From Proteiniclasticum sp043951855 (GTDB taxonomy: Bacteria > Bacillota > Clostridia > Clostridiales > Clostridiaceae): DNA of 64,000 nt. The translations under genes and the position numbers were made by a program. The notes beneath the pieces were generated by a model, which was not told where the DNA came from, did no database searches, and saw only the letters and a list, made by a program, of their open reading frames with translations. How positions within the stretch are numbered: the stretch's first letter is position 1; the number at the start of each line of letters is the position of its first letter. The DNA lies in assembly GCF_043951855.1 (NCBI RefSeq), contig NZ_JBINJW010000001.1:496001-560000 (forward strand). The letters are read 5' to 3'. Below, one piece after another: positions 8,746-17,049 of this stretch.

Positions 8746-9129
8746 CTATATTTCACTCCTACTATATTCACTCACATGCTCCATGCCCTGATCAAAGATG
8801 GTTCTCACATGATCATCCGCAAGGCTGTAGTATACGATTTTTCCTTCTCTTCTATTCTTCACAAGCTTTGCCTGCTTTAATACTCTAAGCTGATGGGATA
8901 TGGCCGACTGGGTCATATTCAGTGCAAATGCGATATCGCAGGTGCACATCTCATGCGTATCCAGCGCCCAGAGGATCTTCACTCTGGTAGAATCGCCAAA
9001 CACCTTGAAGAGCTCCGAAAGCTCCAGAAGATGCTCCTCATCGGGCATTTTCTCTTTCACCAGTTCCATGACGTCTTCATGGATCACATCACAGTCACAT
9101 CTCTCGATGGGTGTTTTGATTGTACTCAT
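8746..9129 (-). CDS. cadC: ArsR/SmtB-family metal-sensing repressor, CadC type
   Basis: A 127-residue winged-helix repressor. I choose the ATG at 9129 because GAGGTG lies 7 bases upstream; longer starts at 9147 or 9168 would run into the operator. An N-terminal C-D-C (about residues 11-13) and the CTC in the DNA-binding helix region (MCTCDIA) match the CadC arrangement in which N-terminal and alpha-helix cysteines bind Cd, Pb or Zn. The recognition helix is TQSAISHQLRVLKQAKLV. It is first in the operon with the exporter gene, and an inverted repeat lies downstream of its promoter, fitting autorepression released by metal. Confidence 0.88.
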   Translation of the reverse strand: MSTIKTPIERCDCDVIHEDVMELVKEKMPDEEHLLELSELFKVFGDSTRVKILWALDTHEMCTCDIAFALNMTQSAISHQLRVLKQAKLVKNRREGKIVYYSLADDHVRTIFDQGMEHVSEYSRSEI

Positions 9130-9155
9130 AGAACACACCTCGTTCATTTCGATTA

Positions 9156-9181
9156 AACGATTGAACAATCATTCAATCGTT
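9156..9181. promoter_or_regulatory. ArsR/CadC-type operator
   Basis: A perfect 10-bp inverted repeat, AACGATTGAA and TTCAATCGTT, with a 6-base spacer. The inner TGAA-N6-TTCA matches the SmtB/CadC operator pattern. It lies just downstream of the -10 box of the cadC promoter. Confidence 0.75.
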
Positions 9182-9187
9182 ATACAG

Positions 9188-9217
9188 ATTATATCCTGAT
9201 TTCTTTCTCACTGTCAA
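9188..9217 (-). promoter_or_regulatory. cadC-cadA promoter
   Basis: Consensus TTGACA (9217-9212) and TATAAT (9193-9188) on the minus strand with an 18-base spacer, followed directly by the operator. It is one of the best sigma-A promoters in the window. Confidence 0.8.
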
Positions 9218-9267
9218 CGGTCCCTATGATATAATAGTGATAATAAGTATAATCGGGAGTGTTGAAT

Positions 9268-9903
9268 ATGGATAAAGACCCACGCGTTAAAATCCCAAGA
9301 TATAAACAGATTGCACTGGACATCGCCTCCAGAATCGCTAACGGAGAATTCAAGGAAGGTTCCAAAATCTTCGGTAGAAGCTCCATGGCAGGAGAATACA
9401 ATGTATCTCCTGAAACCATTCGAAGAGCCATCATTCTTCTGGAAGATATGGAAGTGGTGCAGGCTACCCTTGGCAGCGGTGTACTGATCAGATCCAGAAA
9501 GAATGCGCATAAATACATGGAGAGCAACCAGAGCAAGGAGAGCATCTCCTCTCTTCGAGAAGAGGTTCTGGAACTTCTTTCCAAAAAGAACGACATCGAA
9601 AAAGAGATCATGGAAATCATCGATAAAATCATCGATTATTCCGAAAGACTCAAAAACACCAATCCCATGAATCCTGTGGAGATTCCGCTCAGTGATGATT
9701 CCCATCTCATCGGAAAAACCATATCGGACAGCAAATTTTGGCAGAAGACCGGGGCCACCATCATCGGCATCCGAAGAGGGAAGGAACTGATCCTCACTCC
9801 TGGACCACAGCTTTACTTCATCAAAGATGATAAGATCCTTGTGGTGGGCGCACCTGATATCATTGAAAAAGCGAAAGATTATATGGTAAACGAAGAAATC
9901 TAA
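9268..9903 (+). CDS. GntR-family regulator with RCK_C (TrkA-C) domain, BusR-like
   Basis: A 211-residue regulator: a GntR winged helix at about 5-75 (PRYKQIALDIASRI, then NVSPETIRRAIILLED and GSGVLI), a coiled coil at about 90-130, and a C-terminal RCK_C domain at about 140-210 (EIPLSDDSHLIGKTI to KILVVGAPDIIEKAKDYM). This order is that of BusR, a repressor of betaine uptake in lactic acid bacteria that is controlled by c-di-AMP through RCK_C. Start at 9268, with GGGAG 8 bases before. A TATAAT at 9230-9235 may be its -10 box. An OpuC-type osmolyte operon converges on it from the right, which supports an osmotic role. c-di-AMP binding is inference. Confidence 0.85.
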   Translation: MDKDPRVKIPRYKQIALDIASRIANGEFKEGSKIFGRSSMAGEYNVSPETIRRAIILLEDMEVVQATLGSGVLIRSRKNAHKYMESNQSKESISSLREEVLELLSKKNDIEKEIMEIIDKIIDYSERLKNTNPMNPVEIPLSDDSHLIGKTISDSKFWQKTGATIIGIRRGKELILTPGPQLYFIKDDKILVVGAPDIIEKAKDYMVNEEI

Positions 9904-9904
9904 G

Positions 9905-9948
9905 GACATGAGAAAAGAGAAGGTAGAAACCTTCTCTTTTCTCATGTC
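9905..9948. terminator. Perfect 20-bp bidirectional terminator hairpin
   Basis: Two perfectly complementary 20-base arms starting GACATGAGAAAAG, with a 4-base AGAA loop, between the convergent regulator gene and the osmolyte operon. Each orientation ends with pyrimidine-rich sequence. Confidence 0.8.
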
Positions 9949-9996
9949 TCATGTAAACTATGCAGAATATGCTCGGATACTGCTGATTCTCGGAAA

Positions 9997-10968
9997 TCAG
10001 ACCTGGTTTTTCCTCTCTTCATAGAACCTGGCTGAATCTCTGATGGCTTCCATGGATTCTTCCATCATGTTTGAATAATGAAGAAAACCGTGCAGCACAC
10101 CGTCAAACTCCTTGTATTTTGTAACCATGCCATGCTCTTTCAGGATTTCATGGAGGAGTCTGGAATCATCGACCAGGGGATCCAGTGTGCACCCCATGAT
10201 ATATGTTGGTGGAATCCCATAGGTCAGGTCGTTATGGAATAGATTCCTGTATGGATTCTCCCGATCCTCTTCTCTTGCAAAAAGAGCACCATAGCTCTTC
10301 AGCGCTTCCAGAGTCAGCCCGTCATATTCATTGCCATAAAGGCGCATGGACATAGAGTCTTCCAGTCCGTAGCTGCCATAATACAGAAGAAGAGATGTGA
10401 TATAGCTGATGTCTTTCTCCTTGTCTCTCAGATAGAGTGTCGTTGCGAGACTGAGATAAGCCCCAGCCGAATCCCCTGCAAGCGTGATATCGTTCTTGTC
10501 TATATCATAAAGTCCTTCATTGAGTCTCACATGTCGGATAAGCTCCGCACACTCATGGATCTGCATGGGGAACTTCACTTCCGGTGCCAGCGAATAATCA
10601 ATACCCATGACCACAGCACCGGTTTCATCAGCCAGTCTTCTCATGATTCCATCATGACTGTCGGGACTTCCCACCACAAAACCACCTCCGTGGATAAAGA
10701 GAATCAGTCTGTTTCTTTCCTTTTCAATCGGATAATGGACTGTAAACGGAATTCTTTTATTCTCGTTGTCCACATGGGCTCGAATCGTACGGACCATCTC
10801 CGGTCCTCCTTCGTTGAAAAAGCTTCTGGATGCCTCATAGGCATCTCTGTCTATGAGGGAAACCGTCTTTTCCCCGTTTCTTTTTTCGGATTCGAGCTTC
10901 TCGAATGCTATGACTTCTCTCATGGATGGAGAAATTCTTTTCAGTATGTCTACTTTATTCTTTTCCAT
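9997..10968 (-). CDS. Alpha/beta-hydrolase, HSL/lipase-esterase family
   Basis: A 323-residue cytoplasmic esterase of the hormone-sensitive-lipase group. The oxyanion motif HGGGFVVGSP is at about 90-99 and the nucleophile motif GDSAGAYL is near 165 (Ser). The likely Asp is in CTLDPLVDDSRLL near 260 and the His is in VLHGFLHY near 290. It is the last gene of the osmolyte-transporter operon, starting 9 bases after the binding-protein gene. A link between an esterase and betaine/choline-ester uptake is possible, but nothing in the sequence proves it. No signal peptide. Confidence 0.85.
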   Translation of the reverse strand: MEKNKVDILKRISPSMREVIAFEKLESEKRNGEKTVSLIDRDAYEASRSFFNEGGPEMVRTIRAHVDNENKRIPFTVHYPIEKERNRLILFIHGGGFVVGSPDSHDGIMRRLADETGAVVMGIDYSLAPEVKFPMQIHECAELIRHVRLNEGLYDIDKNDITLAGDSAGAYLSLATTLYLRDKEKDISYITSLLLYYGSYGLEDSMSMRLYGNEYDGLTLEALKSYGALFAREEDRENPYRNLFHNDLTYGIPPTYIMGCTLDPLVDDSRLLHEILKEHGMVTKYKEFDGVLHGFLHYSNMMEESMEAIRDSARFYEERKNQV

Positions 10969-10977
10969 TTTCTATCC

Positions 10978-11898
10978 CTAATCCAATAGGCCCTTGCTCT
11001 CAAGGAACGTTCTGGCCACGTCTTCAGGCTCTGCACCTTCCGCATCCACCTGATAGTTCATTTCGATCATCTCTTCATTGCTGATCTGACCTTCCAGCAT
11101 CAGAAGCACTTCCTCAAGGTTTGGCGCAGTTTCCCCATATTCTTTAAACAGACTGTCTCTGTGGAAGAAAGCGGCGTAGTACTGAGGGAAGAATCTCAGG
11201 TCATCCTCAAGAATCTTCAGATCTGATTTCTGATTCAGTCCATCTGTGGAATATACCATGGTCACATCAATATTGTTGTTGTCCATAGCAGCATACTTCA
11301 GACCGATATCAAGAGAGACTCCGTCTTTCCATTCTATGCCGTAATGCTCGTTGAACGGATTGAATCTCATGGTTCCTTCTTCATCAAAGAATTCATGCTC
11401 TGCACCGAAGACCAGGTCTTGTGTGAATGGCTTCAGGTCGCTGATGGATTCAATGCCATTGGTCTGTGCATAGTCGTTCTTCACACCCAAGGCATAGGTA
11501 TTCTCAAACCCGAATTTGGATGAAAGCATAAGCCCCTTGTCTTCTTTACCCCTTGCAATGGTCCAGTCATAAAGGTCTTCCCCTTCTGGCACATCACTTG
11601 GGTCATAACCTAGAATCGTTGTCAGAAGTGTTCCGTCGTAGCTCACATAAAGATCAATCTCCTCTGCCACCATGGCGTTTCCCGCAGCCACCGTGTTCAT
11701 GGAATCATGAAACTCCACAGACAGATCCGTGTTCTCTTCAATAAGCATGGCCGCCATCTCGGCGATGATGTCGATTTCGGCAAACTGTCCTTTCAGAATG
11801 GTGATGCTTTCACCTTCTGCAGCGGAACTTCCGCATCCCGCCAGGATACCCATGGTCATAAATGCTGCAGCAATTGTTGCGATAATTTTCTTTTTCAT
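10978..11898 (-). CDS. opuCC: OpuC-type quaternary-ammonium osmolyte-binding lipoprotein
   Basis: A 306-residue substrate-binding lipoprotein of a glycine betaine/carnitine/choline ABC importer. The signal peptide ends in LAGC (Cys22). The mature part has the OpuAC/OpuCC two-lobe pattern: ITILKGQFAEIDIIAEMAAMLIE at the start, VSYDGTLLTTILG near 85, and VTMVYSTDGLNQ near 213, a segment that contributes to the ligand cage in this family. It lies third-last in the order ATPase, permease, permease, binding protein, esterase. Which quaternary amine it prefers cannot be told from sequence alone. Confidence 0.88.
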   Translation of the reverse strand: MKKKIIATIAAAFMTMGILAGCGSSAAEGESITILKGQFAEIDIIAEMAAMLIEENTDLSVEFHDSMNTVAAGNAMVAEEIDLYVSYDGTLLTTILGYDPSDVPEGEDLYDWTIARGKEDKGLMLSSKFGFENTYALGVKNDYAQTNGIESISDLKPFTQDLVFGAEHEFFDEEGTMRFNPFNEHYGIEWKDGVSLDIGLKYAAMDNNNIDVTMVYSTDGLNQKSDLKILEDDLRFFPQYYAAFFHRDSLFKEYGETAPNLEEVLLMLEGQISNEEMIEMNYQVDAEGAEPEDVARTFLESKGLLD

Positions 11899-11946
11899 TC
11901 AAATCTCCTTCTTTTCAATCATATATTTTAAAGTTTCATTTTATTA

Positions 11947-12591
11947 CTATAGAACCTCTTTTGTGCTCATTGACTTGTCTTCGTCAAAATCCAGGGTCTG
12001 GGTTCTTCTTTCCTTCAGTCTCTTCTCGATATATCCCATGCCAAAGTCAAAGACAATGGCCATGGCCATCAGTACCAGCGTAGCTTCCATAAGCGTGCTC
12101 ATATCCTGAATCAGAATGGCTCTGTTGATGACAGACCCCAGTCCTCCTCCGCCTACAACAGCTCCGAATACAGCCGTACCGATGGACGTCACGATGGCGA
12201 TCCGGATTCCTGTGAAGATCATGGGGAAGGCCAGCTGAATTTCAACACTGAGAAGTCTCTGCACCTTCGTCATGCCCATACCTGTGGCCGCCTCTTTCAG
12301 CGCAGGATCTATGCTTGTAAGACCCACATAGGTGTTTCGCACCACAGGAAGCAGGGAGTACAGCACAATACCGATGATGACCGTGGTGCTGGAAGCCCCA
12401 GCCACCAGCATAATGACACCAAGCAGCGCCAGCACCGGAATGGTCTGCAGAATATCCACAGTCCATAGAATAAACGGTCTAAGTGGTCTGTACATGTAAG
12501 TCAGTACGCCTAGAAGAAGCCCGATGACGATTGTAAATCCTGCAGCCATACCGACCAGATACAGATGCTGAAGTACTCTCTCCACACTCAT
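11947..12591 (-). CDS. opuCD: OpuC-type ABC transporter permease (second)
   Basis: A 214-residue inner-membrane permease with about five to six membrane segments and the binding-protein-dependent transport EAA-type loop (EAATGMGMTKVQRLLSVEIQLAFP, about 120-143). It pairs with the next permease gene upstream to form the heteromeric channel of the betaine/carnitine/choline importer. It starts one base after the stop codon of that gene, with AAAGGAGG as ribosome binding site. A 48-base gap separates it from the binding-protein gene. Confidence 0.87.
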   Translation of the reverse strand: MSVERVLQHLYLVGMAAGFTIVIGLLLGVLTYMYRPLRPFILWTVDILQTIPVLALLGVIMLVAGASSTTVIIGIVLYSLLPVVRNTYVGLTSIDPALKEAATGMGMTKVQRLLSVEIQLAFPMIFTGIRIAIVTSIGTAVFGAVVGGGGLGSVINRAILIQDMSTLMEATLVLMAMAIVFDFGMGYIEKRLKERRTQTLDFDEDKSMSTKEVL

Positions 12592-12592
12592 G

Positions 12593-13228
12593 CTAACGAC
12601 CTCCTTTCAGCCCTCTTGGGGTTACCTTCGCCTGTATGAAGTCGATGAGGAACCCTAAAAGAATAGCCAGGATGGCTGCCGGTATGGCGCCACCTATGAT
12701 CAGTGTATTGTTGTTTGTATCAATGCCTCGATAGATGAATTCTCCTAAACCGCCTAATCCGATCATGGCGGCTAAAACCGCCCAGGACACCGTATAGATG
12801 GTGGACATTCTCAGTCCGCTGAAGATCGATGACATGGCCAGTGGAAGTTCCAGTTTGTACAGAATCTGCCAGTTGCTCATACCGCATCCTCTTGCCGCTT
12901 CCTTCAGACCTTCATCCACATTGAGAATCCCTGTGTAGGTATTCTTGAGAATGGGAAAAAGCGCATAGATGGAAAGTGCGATGATGACCGTGGCAGGCTG
13001 AATGCCTATATAGATGAACAGCACACCTATGAACACCAGTCCGGGGATGGTCTGAAAAATACTGACTATGGGAATGATGATCTTTGATAGTCTTGGAATT
13101 CTGGAAAGCAGAATTCCAAGAACAAGCGCCACCACAAAACCGATTCCGACAGATACGAAAACGTACTGGAGATGCACAAAGATCGCTTCAAGAAGCTTCT
13201 CTCCATATCTTTCAAAAAAATCTGCCAT
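12593..13228 (-). CDS. opuCB: OpuC-type ABC transporter permease (first)
   Basis: A 211-residue permease with the same fold as its partner: membrane segments at about 15-40, 50-70, 75-95, 140-165 and 180-202, and the ATPase-docking loop EAARGCGMSNWQILYKLELPLA near 115-136. Its start codon overlaps the stop codon of the ATPase gene by one base (TGATG), which points to translational coupling. Together these gene products make a standard OpuC/OpuB-class importer. Confidence 0.87.
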   Translation of the reverse strand: MADFFERYGEKLLEAIFVHLQYVFVSVGIGFVVALVLGILLSRIPRLSKIIIPIVSIFQTIPGLVFIGVLFIYIGIQPATVIIALSIYALFPILKNTYTGILNVDEGLKEAARGCGMSNWQILYKLELPLAMSSIFSGLRMSTIYTVSWAVLAAMIGLGGLGEFIYRGIDTNNNTLIIGGAIPAAILAILLGFLIDFIQAKVTPRGLKGGR

Positions 13229-14355
13229 CAGCTGTTTTCACCTCCCCATATGACACTGGCCAGAGCCTTGGTCATACTGGTTCTCGTGATGATGCCGGCA
13301 ACCGTGGAATCTCTGTTCAGCACTACGATGTAGTTGTATTTCGATGCCACAAGAATCTCGAAGGCTTCCTTGGCGTTGGTTGTGGTTCTTACTGAGGGGA
13401 CATTTCTATCCACAAGATCTTTTATGCTTTCCCCAGGTTTTCCCTTTGTGGCCAACTTTTCTATGGTGACAACACCTTTATACTTGTTGTCCTCTTCACC
13501 TACAACCACCGCAGAATCCAGCTCTCTCTGTTTCATCAGTTCCACGGACTCCAGCATCTTTCTGTTTTCATAGACAGTAAGCACTCTCTTCTTCATGACA
13601 TCCTTGCAGGTCAGATCATCTCCTGAAACTGTATAGGAAAGCTTACCCATGAAGTTGGAGATCATCGGATCAGCAGGGTTTCTCAGCATTTCTTCAGGAC
13701 TTGCGGCCTGAAGAATCCTGCCGTCTCTCATGAACACGATCTTGTCAGCAAGCTTTACCGCTTCATCCATATCATGAGTCACAAAGATGATGGTCTTCTT
13801 CAGCTTCTTCTGGAGCACTTTCAGTTCATCCTGCAGATTTTCTCTGGTCATGGGATCAAGGGCGCCGAAGGGCTCATCCATGAGAATCACTGGTGGTTCA
13901 GCTGCCAGAGCGCGCAGTACACCGATTCTCTGCTGCTGTCCTCCACTTAGCTCATTGGGATATTTATTGATGTTTTCCGCATAAGGCATACCCACCATTT
14001 CCAGAAGCTCCCTGGCTCTCTTGTTCCTTTTCTCCTTGCTCCATTTAAGCAGTTTCGGAACTACTGTGATGTTTTCTCCTATGGTCATATTGGGAAACAG
14101 TGCAATCTGCTGAATGACATAGCCGATGTTTCTTCTCAGCTCCACCGCATCCATTTCATTAACGTTCTTGCCATCGATATAAATATTCCCGCTATTCATT
14201 TTGATCAGTCTGTTGATCATTTTAAGCGATGTGGTCTTTCCACAGCCTGAAGGACCGATGAAAACGACAAACTCTCCATCATTGATGGTCAGATCCAGAC
14301 CATCCACTACAGTAACATCATTATATTTCTTGGTTACATTTTCATAAATTATCAA
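13228..14355 (-). CDS. opuCA: OpuC-type ABC transporter ATPase with tandem CBS domains
   Basis: A 375-residue ATPase energising osmolyte uptake. The Walker A is GPSGCGKTT at 34-42, the signature LSGGQQQR near 137, and the Walker B VILMDEPFGALDP near 157. Residues from about 245 to 372 form two CBS motifs (CKDVMKKRVLTV to GIITRTSMTKAL). CBS domains of OpuCA proteins bind c-di-AMP in Listeria, so the same inhibition is plausible here. The start is TTG at 14355: GGAGGTG lies 5 bases before it and there is no in-frame ATG nearby. First gene of the operon. Confidence 0.9.
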   Translation of the reverse strand: MIIYENVTKKYNDVTVVDGLDLTINDGEFVVFIGPSGCGKTTSLKMINRLIKMNSGNIYIDGKNVNEMDAVELRRNIGYVIQQIALFPNMTIGENITVVPKLLKWSKEKRNKRARELLEMVGMPYAENINKYPNELSGGQQQRIGVLRALAAEPPVILMDEPFGALDPMTRENLQDELKVLQKKLKKTIIFVTHDMDEAVKLADKIVFMRDGRILQAASPEEMLRNPADPMISNFMGKLSYTVSGDDLTCKDVMKKRVLTVYENRKMLESVELMKQRELDSAVVVGEEDNKYKGVVTIEKLATKGKPGESIKDLVDRNVPSVRTTTNAKEAFEILVASKYNYIVVLNRDSTVAGIITRTSMTKALASVIWGGENS

Positions 14356-14398
14356 TGTGCCACCTCCATTATTATTAAAATTAATGATTTCTTAACTC

Positions 14399-14427
14399 AT
14401 TATAGTATCTAAATCCCACTGATGCAA
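14399..14427 (-). promoter_or_regulatory. Promoter of the osmolyte-transporter operon
   Basis: On the minus strand TTGCAT (14427-14422) and TATAAT (14404-14399) are 17 bases apart, about 45 bases before the TTG start of the ATPase gene. Confidence 0.75.
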
Positions 14428-14461
14428 CTTAATACATCGAACTAAGTTGTCTCTTTAGTTC
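14426..14461. promoter_or_regulatory. Overlapping inverted repeats at the operon -35 box, candidate operator
   Basis: Two interleaved repeats: AACTTA-N11-TAAGTT (14426-14448), which begins inside the -35 box, and GAACTAA-N9-TTAGTTC (14439-14461). Shared half-sites of the type TTAGTTC suggest a dimeric or tetrameric repressor, for example the BusR-like protein encoded at 9268. The link is inference. Confidence 0.45.
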
Positions 14462-14565
14462 TGTATAGGTTTACATCCAGGCAAGCATCCGTCACTTTCT
14501 TTTATTCATTCTTATGCATTGAATATTCATCCCTAGAGTCCCATGGAGATGACGCCCAGACATGA

Positions 14566-14611
14566 AAAAAACAGATAAGAAGCAATTTTTTCATGCTTCT
14601 TATCTGTTTTT
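14566..14611 (-). terminator. Terminator of the LonB operon
   Basis: An 18-bp stem, AAAAACAGATAAGAAGCA with its complement, and a 9-base loop. The minus-strand transcript ends in a run of T residues. Confidence 0.75.
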
Positions 14612-14650
14612 CCATTTTCTTTTCTCTGTCAGGTCCTTAATTGTTCCATG

Positions 14651-17044
14651 CTACTTTGATCTTTTTATGGCTTCCGCAAAACCCTGGAGCTTTCTGGCTG
14701 CCAGATCAAAGACACTGCCTTCGGTAAATCCGCCTTCACTGATTCTGCCCGATGGGATTCCCGTGAGCACTTCAATGCCTTCATCTATGGTTTTCACTGC
14801 GTAGATTCTGAAAACGCCTTCCTCCACAGCAGCAATGACCTCATCTTTCAGCATGAGATTGTCTATGTTCTGAACAGGAATCATAACACCCTGCTCTCCA
14901 GTAAGCCCTTTGGCCCTGCACACATCAAAGAATCCCTCAATCTTCTCCGTGACACCTCCAATGGGCTGAATCTCTCCTCTCTGGTCCACGGACCCAGTCA
15001 CGGCGATGGCCTGGCTCAGGGGCACATCGGAAAGACTGGATAAGATGGCATAAAGCTCAGCGCTGGATGCGCTGTCTCCTTCCACCCCACCATAGGACTG
15101 CTCGAAGGTGACCTGAGCTGTGAGTCCGAGAGGGAACTTCTGGGCAAACACGCCACCGAGGAAACCGGACAGCGTCAGGACGCCTTTTGTATGAATGCTT
15201 CCACTCATCCTGGTTTCCCGCTCTATGTTGATGACTCCCTGGTCTCCGGCATAGGTTCTTGCTGTGATTCGGGTGGGCATACCAAAGGCATAGCCGCCCG
15301 TATCAAGAACAGAAAGGCCGTTGATCTGACCCACTTCTTTTCCTTCCGTATGAATGATCACTTTCCCTTCCAGGATCTGTTCTCTGATTCTTTCTTCCAG
15401 TCTGTTTTCACGCCGGATTCTCTCCTTCACCGCTTCCATGACATGAGACTGCTCCACCTCATTCTTTCCCTGACTCTTTGCAAGAGCTTCAGATTCATAA
15501 AGCACCTCTGTGACTTTATTGAATCTGGTGGACAATCTGTTCTGATCTCCCGCAATACGGGATCCGTATTCAACGACCTTGCCCAGAGCATATCCGTTAA
15601 ACGGAAGCAGATTCTCTTTTTGGGTGAGGGTTGTCACAAAGGAAGCATATGCCTTCAGATTCTCCGAGGTTCTGGGCATGTCCACATCAAAATCCACCCG
15701 TACTTTGAAAAGCCTCTGCAGATCATCGTCGTAGGCGTAAAGAAGATAGTAGATCTCAGGATCAGAAATAATGATGACCTTAAGATCCAGCGGGACAGGT
15801 TCAGGCCTTATGGTGCCGGCAGGCACCAGGCGATACTCCTCGCCGATGTTCTCCACCACAGCCTTCTGATGTTCAATGGCTTTCTTCAGCGTTTCCCATG
15901 CATAGGCATCTCTCAGCACATCCTTGATCTGGAGAATGAGAAACCCTCCATTGGCCCGATGTATGGCACCCGGTCTCAGCATGGTGAAATCCGTACTCAT
16001 GGAAAGCATATGGCTCTTGTACTCCAGCTTTCCGAAAAGATTATAGTAGTTGGGATTCGGCTCAATGACCACCGGTGCGCTTTCGCAGGTCTCATTGTTC
16101 ACGAAGACATTCACCGCATACTTCAGAAGAGGATTCTTTTCCTCCTGACTGAACAGGCTGGTCTCCTTCTCCTTTTCCGGCTGCTCGATCTGAAGGAAAG
16201 CCTTATGATTGTATGCCGCATCTTCTATCAGCTCCTCCAGATACGTGAGCACTTTGCCATAATCCTTATATCTCTCTTTGACAATCTCCACTCTGGGACG
16301 GATTACAGACAGCGCTATGCTCTGCTCAAGCTCTCTCATGTCCTCTTTTGCCTGCTCCTCATATCTCTGGCTTTCTTTCAGCGTCTCATCCAGGGATTTT
16401 GTAAGTCTTCTTCCCTTCTCGTCCAGCTTCTTCTTTTCTTCCGGTGAAAGCTTTTCGAAGACTTCTGGAAGCATCTGTTTCCCGTCTTTCAGGGGAATGA
16501 AGACGAATCTCGGCGGAACCGGCTTCATATCGAAACCTTCTTTTGCCGCTTCCTCCTTCATACTGTTGAACTGCTGGTCCAGCTTTTCCTGAAGAGATAA
16601 AATGATACGGTCTCTCTTCTCCTCATATTCACCATCTTCAAAGGCCTTGGATACCAGCTCCTTGAGATCTTCCACCAGATCGTGCATATCCGTCTGGAAA
16701 GCCTTTCCCGTTCCTGCAGGAAAAGCTGCGATTCTCGGTCTGTCCTCATCCTTGAAATTATGAATATAACACCAGTCTTTGGGCAGATTCTTCATGCGCT
16801 TAGAAGCCTTTTCCACTATGGCTTCCGTGTAGGTGCTTTTCCCTGTTCCGTGGGGACCCACCACAAAGATATTGTATCCTGGTGCATCCATGGCAAGGCC
16901 GAACTCCATGGCAAGAACCGCTCTGTCCTGACCGATGACACCTTCTGTAGCATCCAGCTCGCTGGTGTTTCCAAACTGCCCGATTTCTTTTTCCACATGG
17001 CATATTTTTCTCAGACGATGTACTGGTACTGTATATTTCTCCAT
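14651..17044 (-). CDS. ATP-dependent LonB-like protease (AAA_32/Lon C-terminal domain)
   Basis: A 797-residue AAA+ protease. The Walker A is GPHGTGKST at about 61-69; a long helical insert with many charged residues occupies about 90-320; the AAA core resumes with GAIHRANGGFLILQ near 355 and LKVIIISDPEIYYLL near 415. The C-terminal Lon domain has the catalytic Ser in EGDSASSAEL near 675 and the Lys in GGVTEKIEGFFD near 715. This is the LonB-type family found in many Firmicutes and Thermotogae, not canonical LonA. I start at the ATG at 17044, with GAGGAG 9 bases before it; a GTG three codons earlier overlaps the ribosome binding site. It follows the molybdopterin-domain gene by 5 bases. Confidence 0.87.
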   Translation of the reverse strand: MEKYTVPVHRLRKICHVEKEIGQFGNTSELDATEGVIGQDRAVLAMEFGLAMDAPGYNIFVVGPHGTGKSTYTEAIVEKASKRMKNLPKDWCYIHNFKDEDRPRIAAFPAGTGKAFQTDMHDLVEDLKELVSKAFEDGEYEEKRDRIILSLQEKLDQQFNSMKEEAAKEGFDMKPVPPRFVFIPLKDGKQMLPEVFEKLSPEEKKKLDEKGRRLTKSLDETLKESQRYEEQAKEDMRELEQSIALSVIRPRVEIVKERYKDYGKVLTYLEELIEDAAYNHKAFLQIEQPEKEKETSLFSQEEKNPLLKYAVNVFVNNETCESAPVVIEPNPNYYNLFGKLEYKSHMLSMSTDFTMLRPGAIHRANGGFLILQIKDVLRDAYAWETLKKAIEHQKAVVENIGEEYRLVPAGTIRPEPVPLDLKVIIISDPEIYYLLYAYDDDLQRLFKVRVDFDVDMPRTSENLKAYASFVTTLTQKENLLPFNGYALGKVVEYGSRIAGDQNRLSTRFNKVTEVLYESEALAKSQGKNEVEQSHVMEAVKERIRRENRLEERIREQILEGKVIIHTEGKEVGQINGLSVLDTGGYAFGMPTRITARTYAGDQGVINIERETRMSGSIHTKGVLTLSGFLGGVFAQKFPLGLTAQVTFEQSYGGVEGDSASSAELYAILSSLSDVPLSQAIAVTGSVDQRGEIQPIGGVTEKIEGFFDVCRAKGLTGEQGVMIPVQNIDNLMLKDEVIAAVEEGVFRIYAVKTIDEGIEVLTGIPSGRISEGGFTEGSVFDLAARKLQGFAEAIKRSK

Positions 17045-17049
17045 TTCAA

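Noticed and set aside
15191..16447. 418-residue open frame antisense to the LonB-type gene
   Set aside because: Complement of a conserved protease domain; the Leu/Ser/His-rich translation is typical of a shadow frame.
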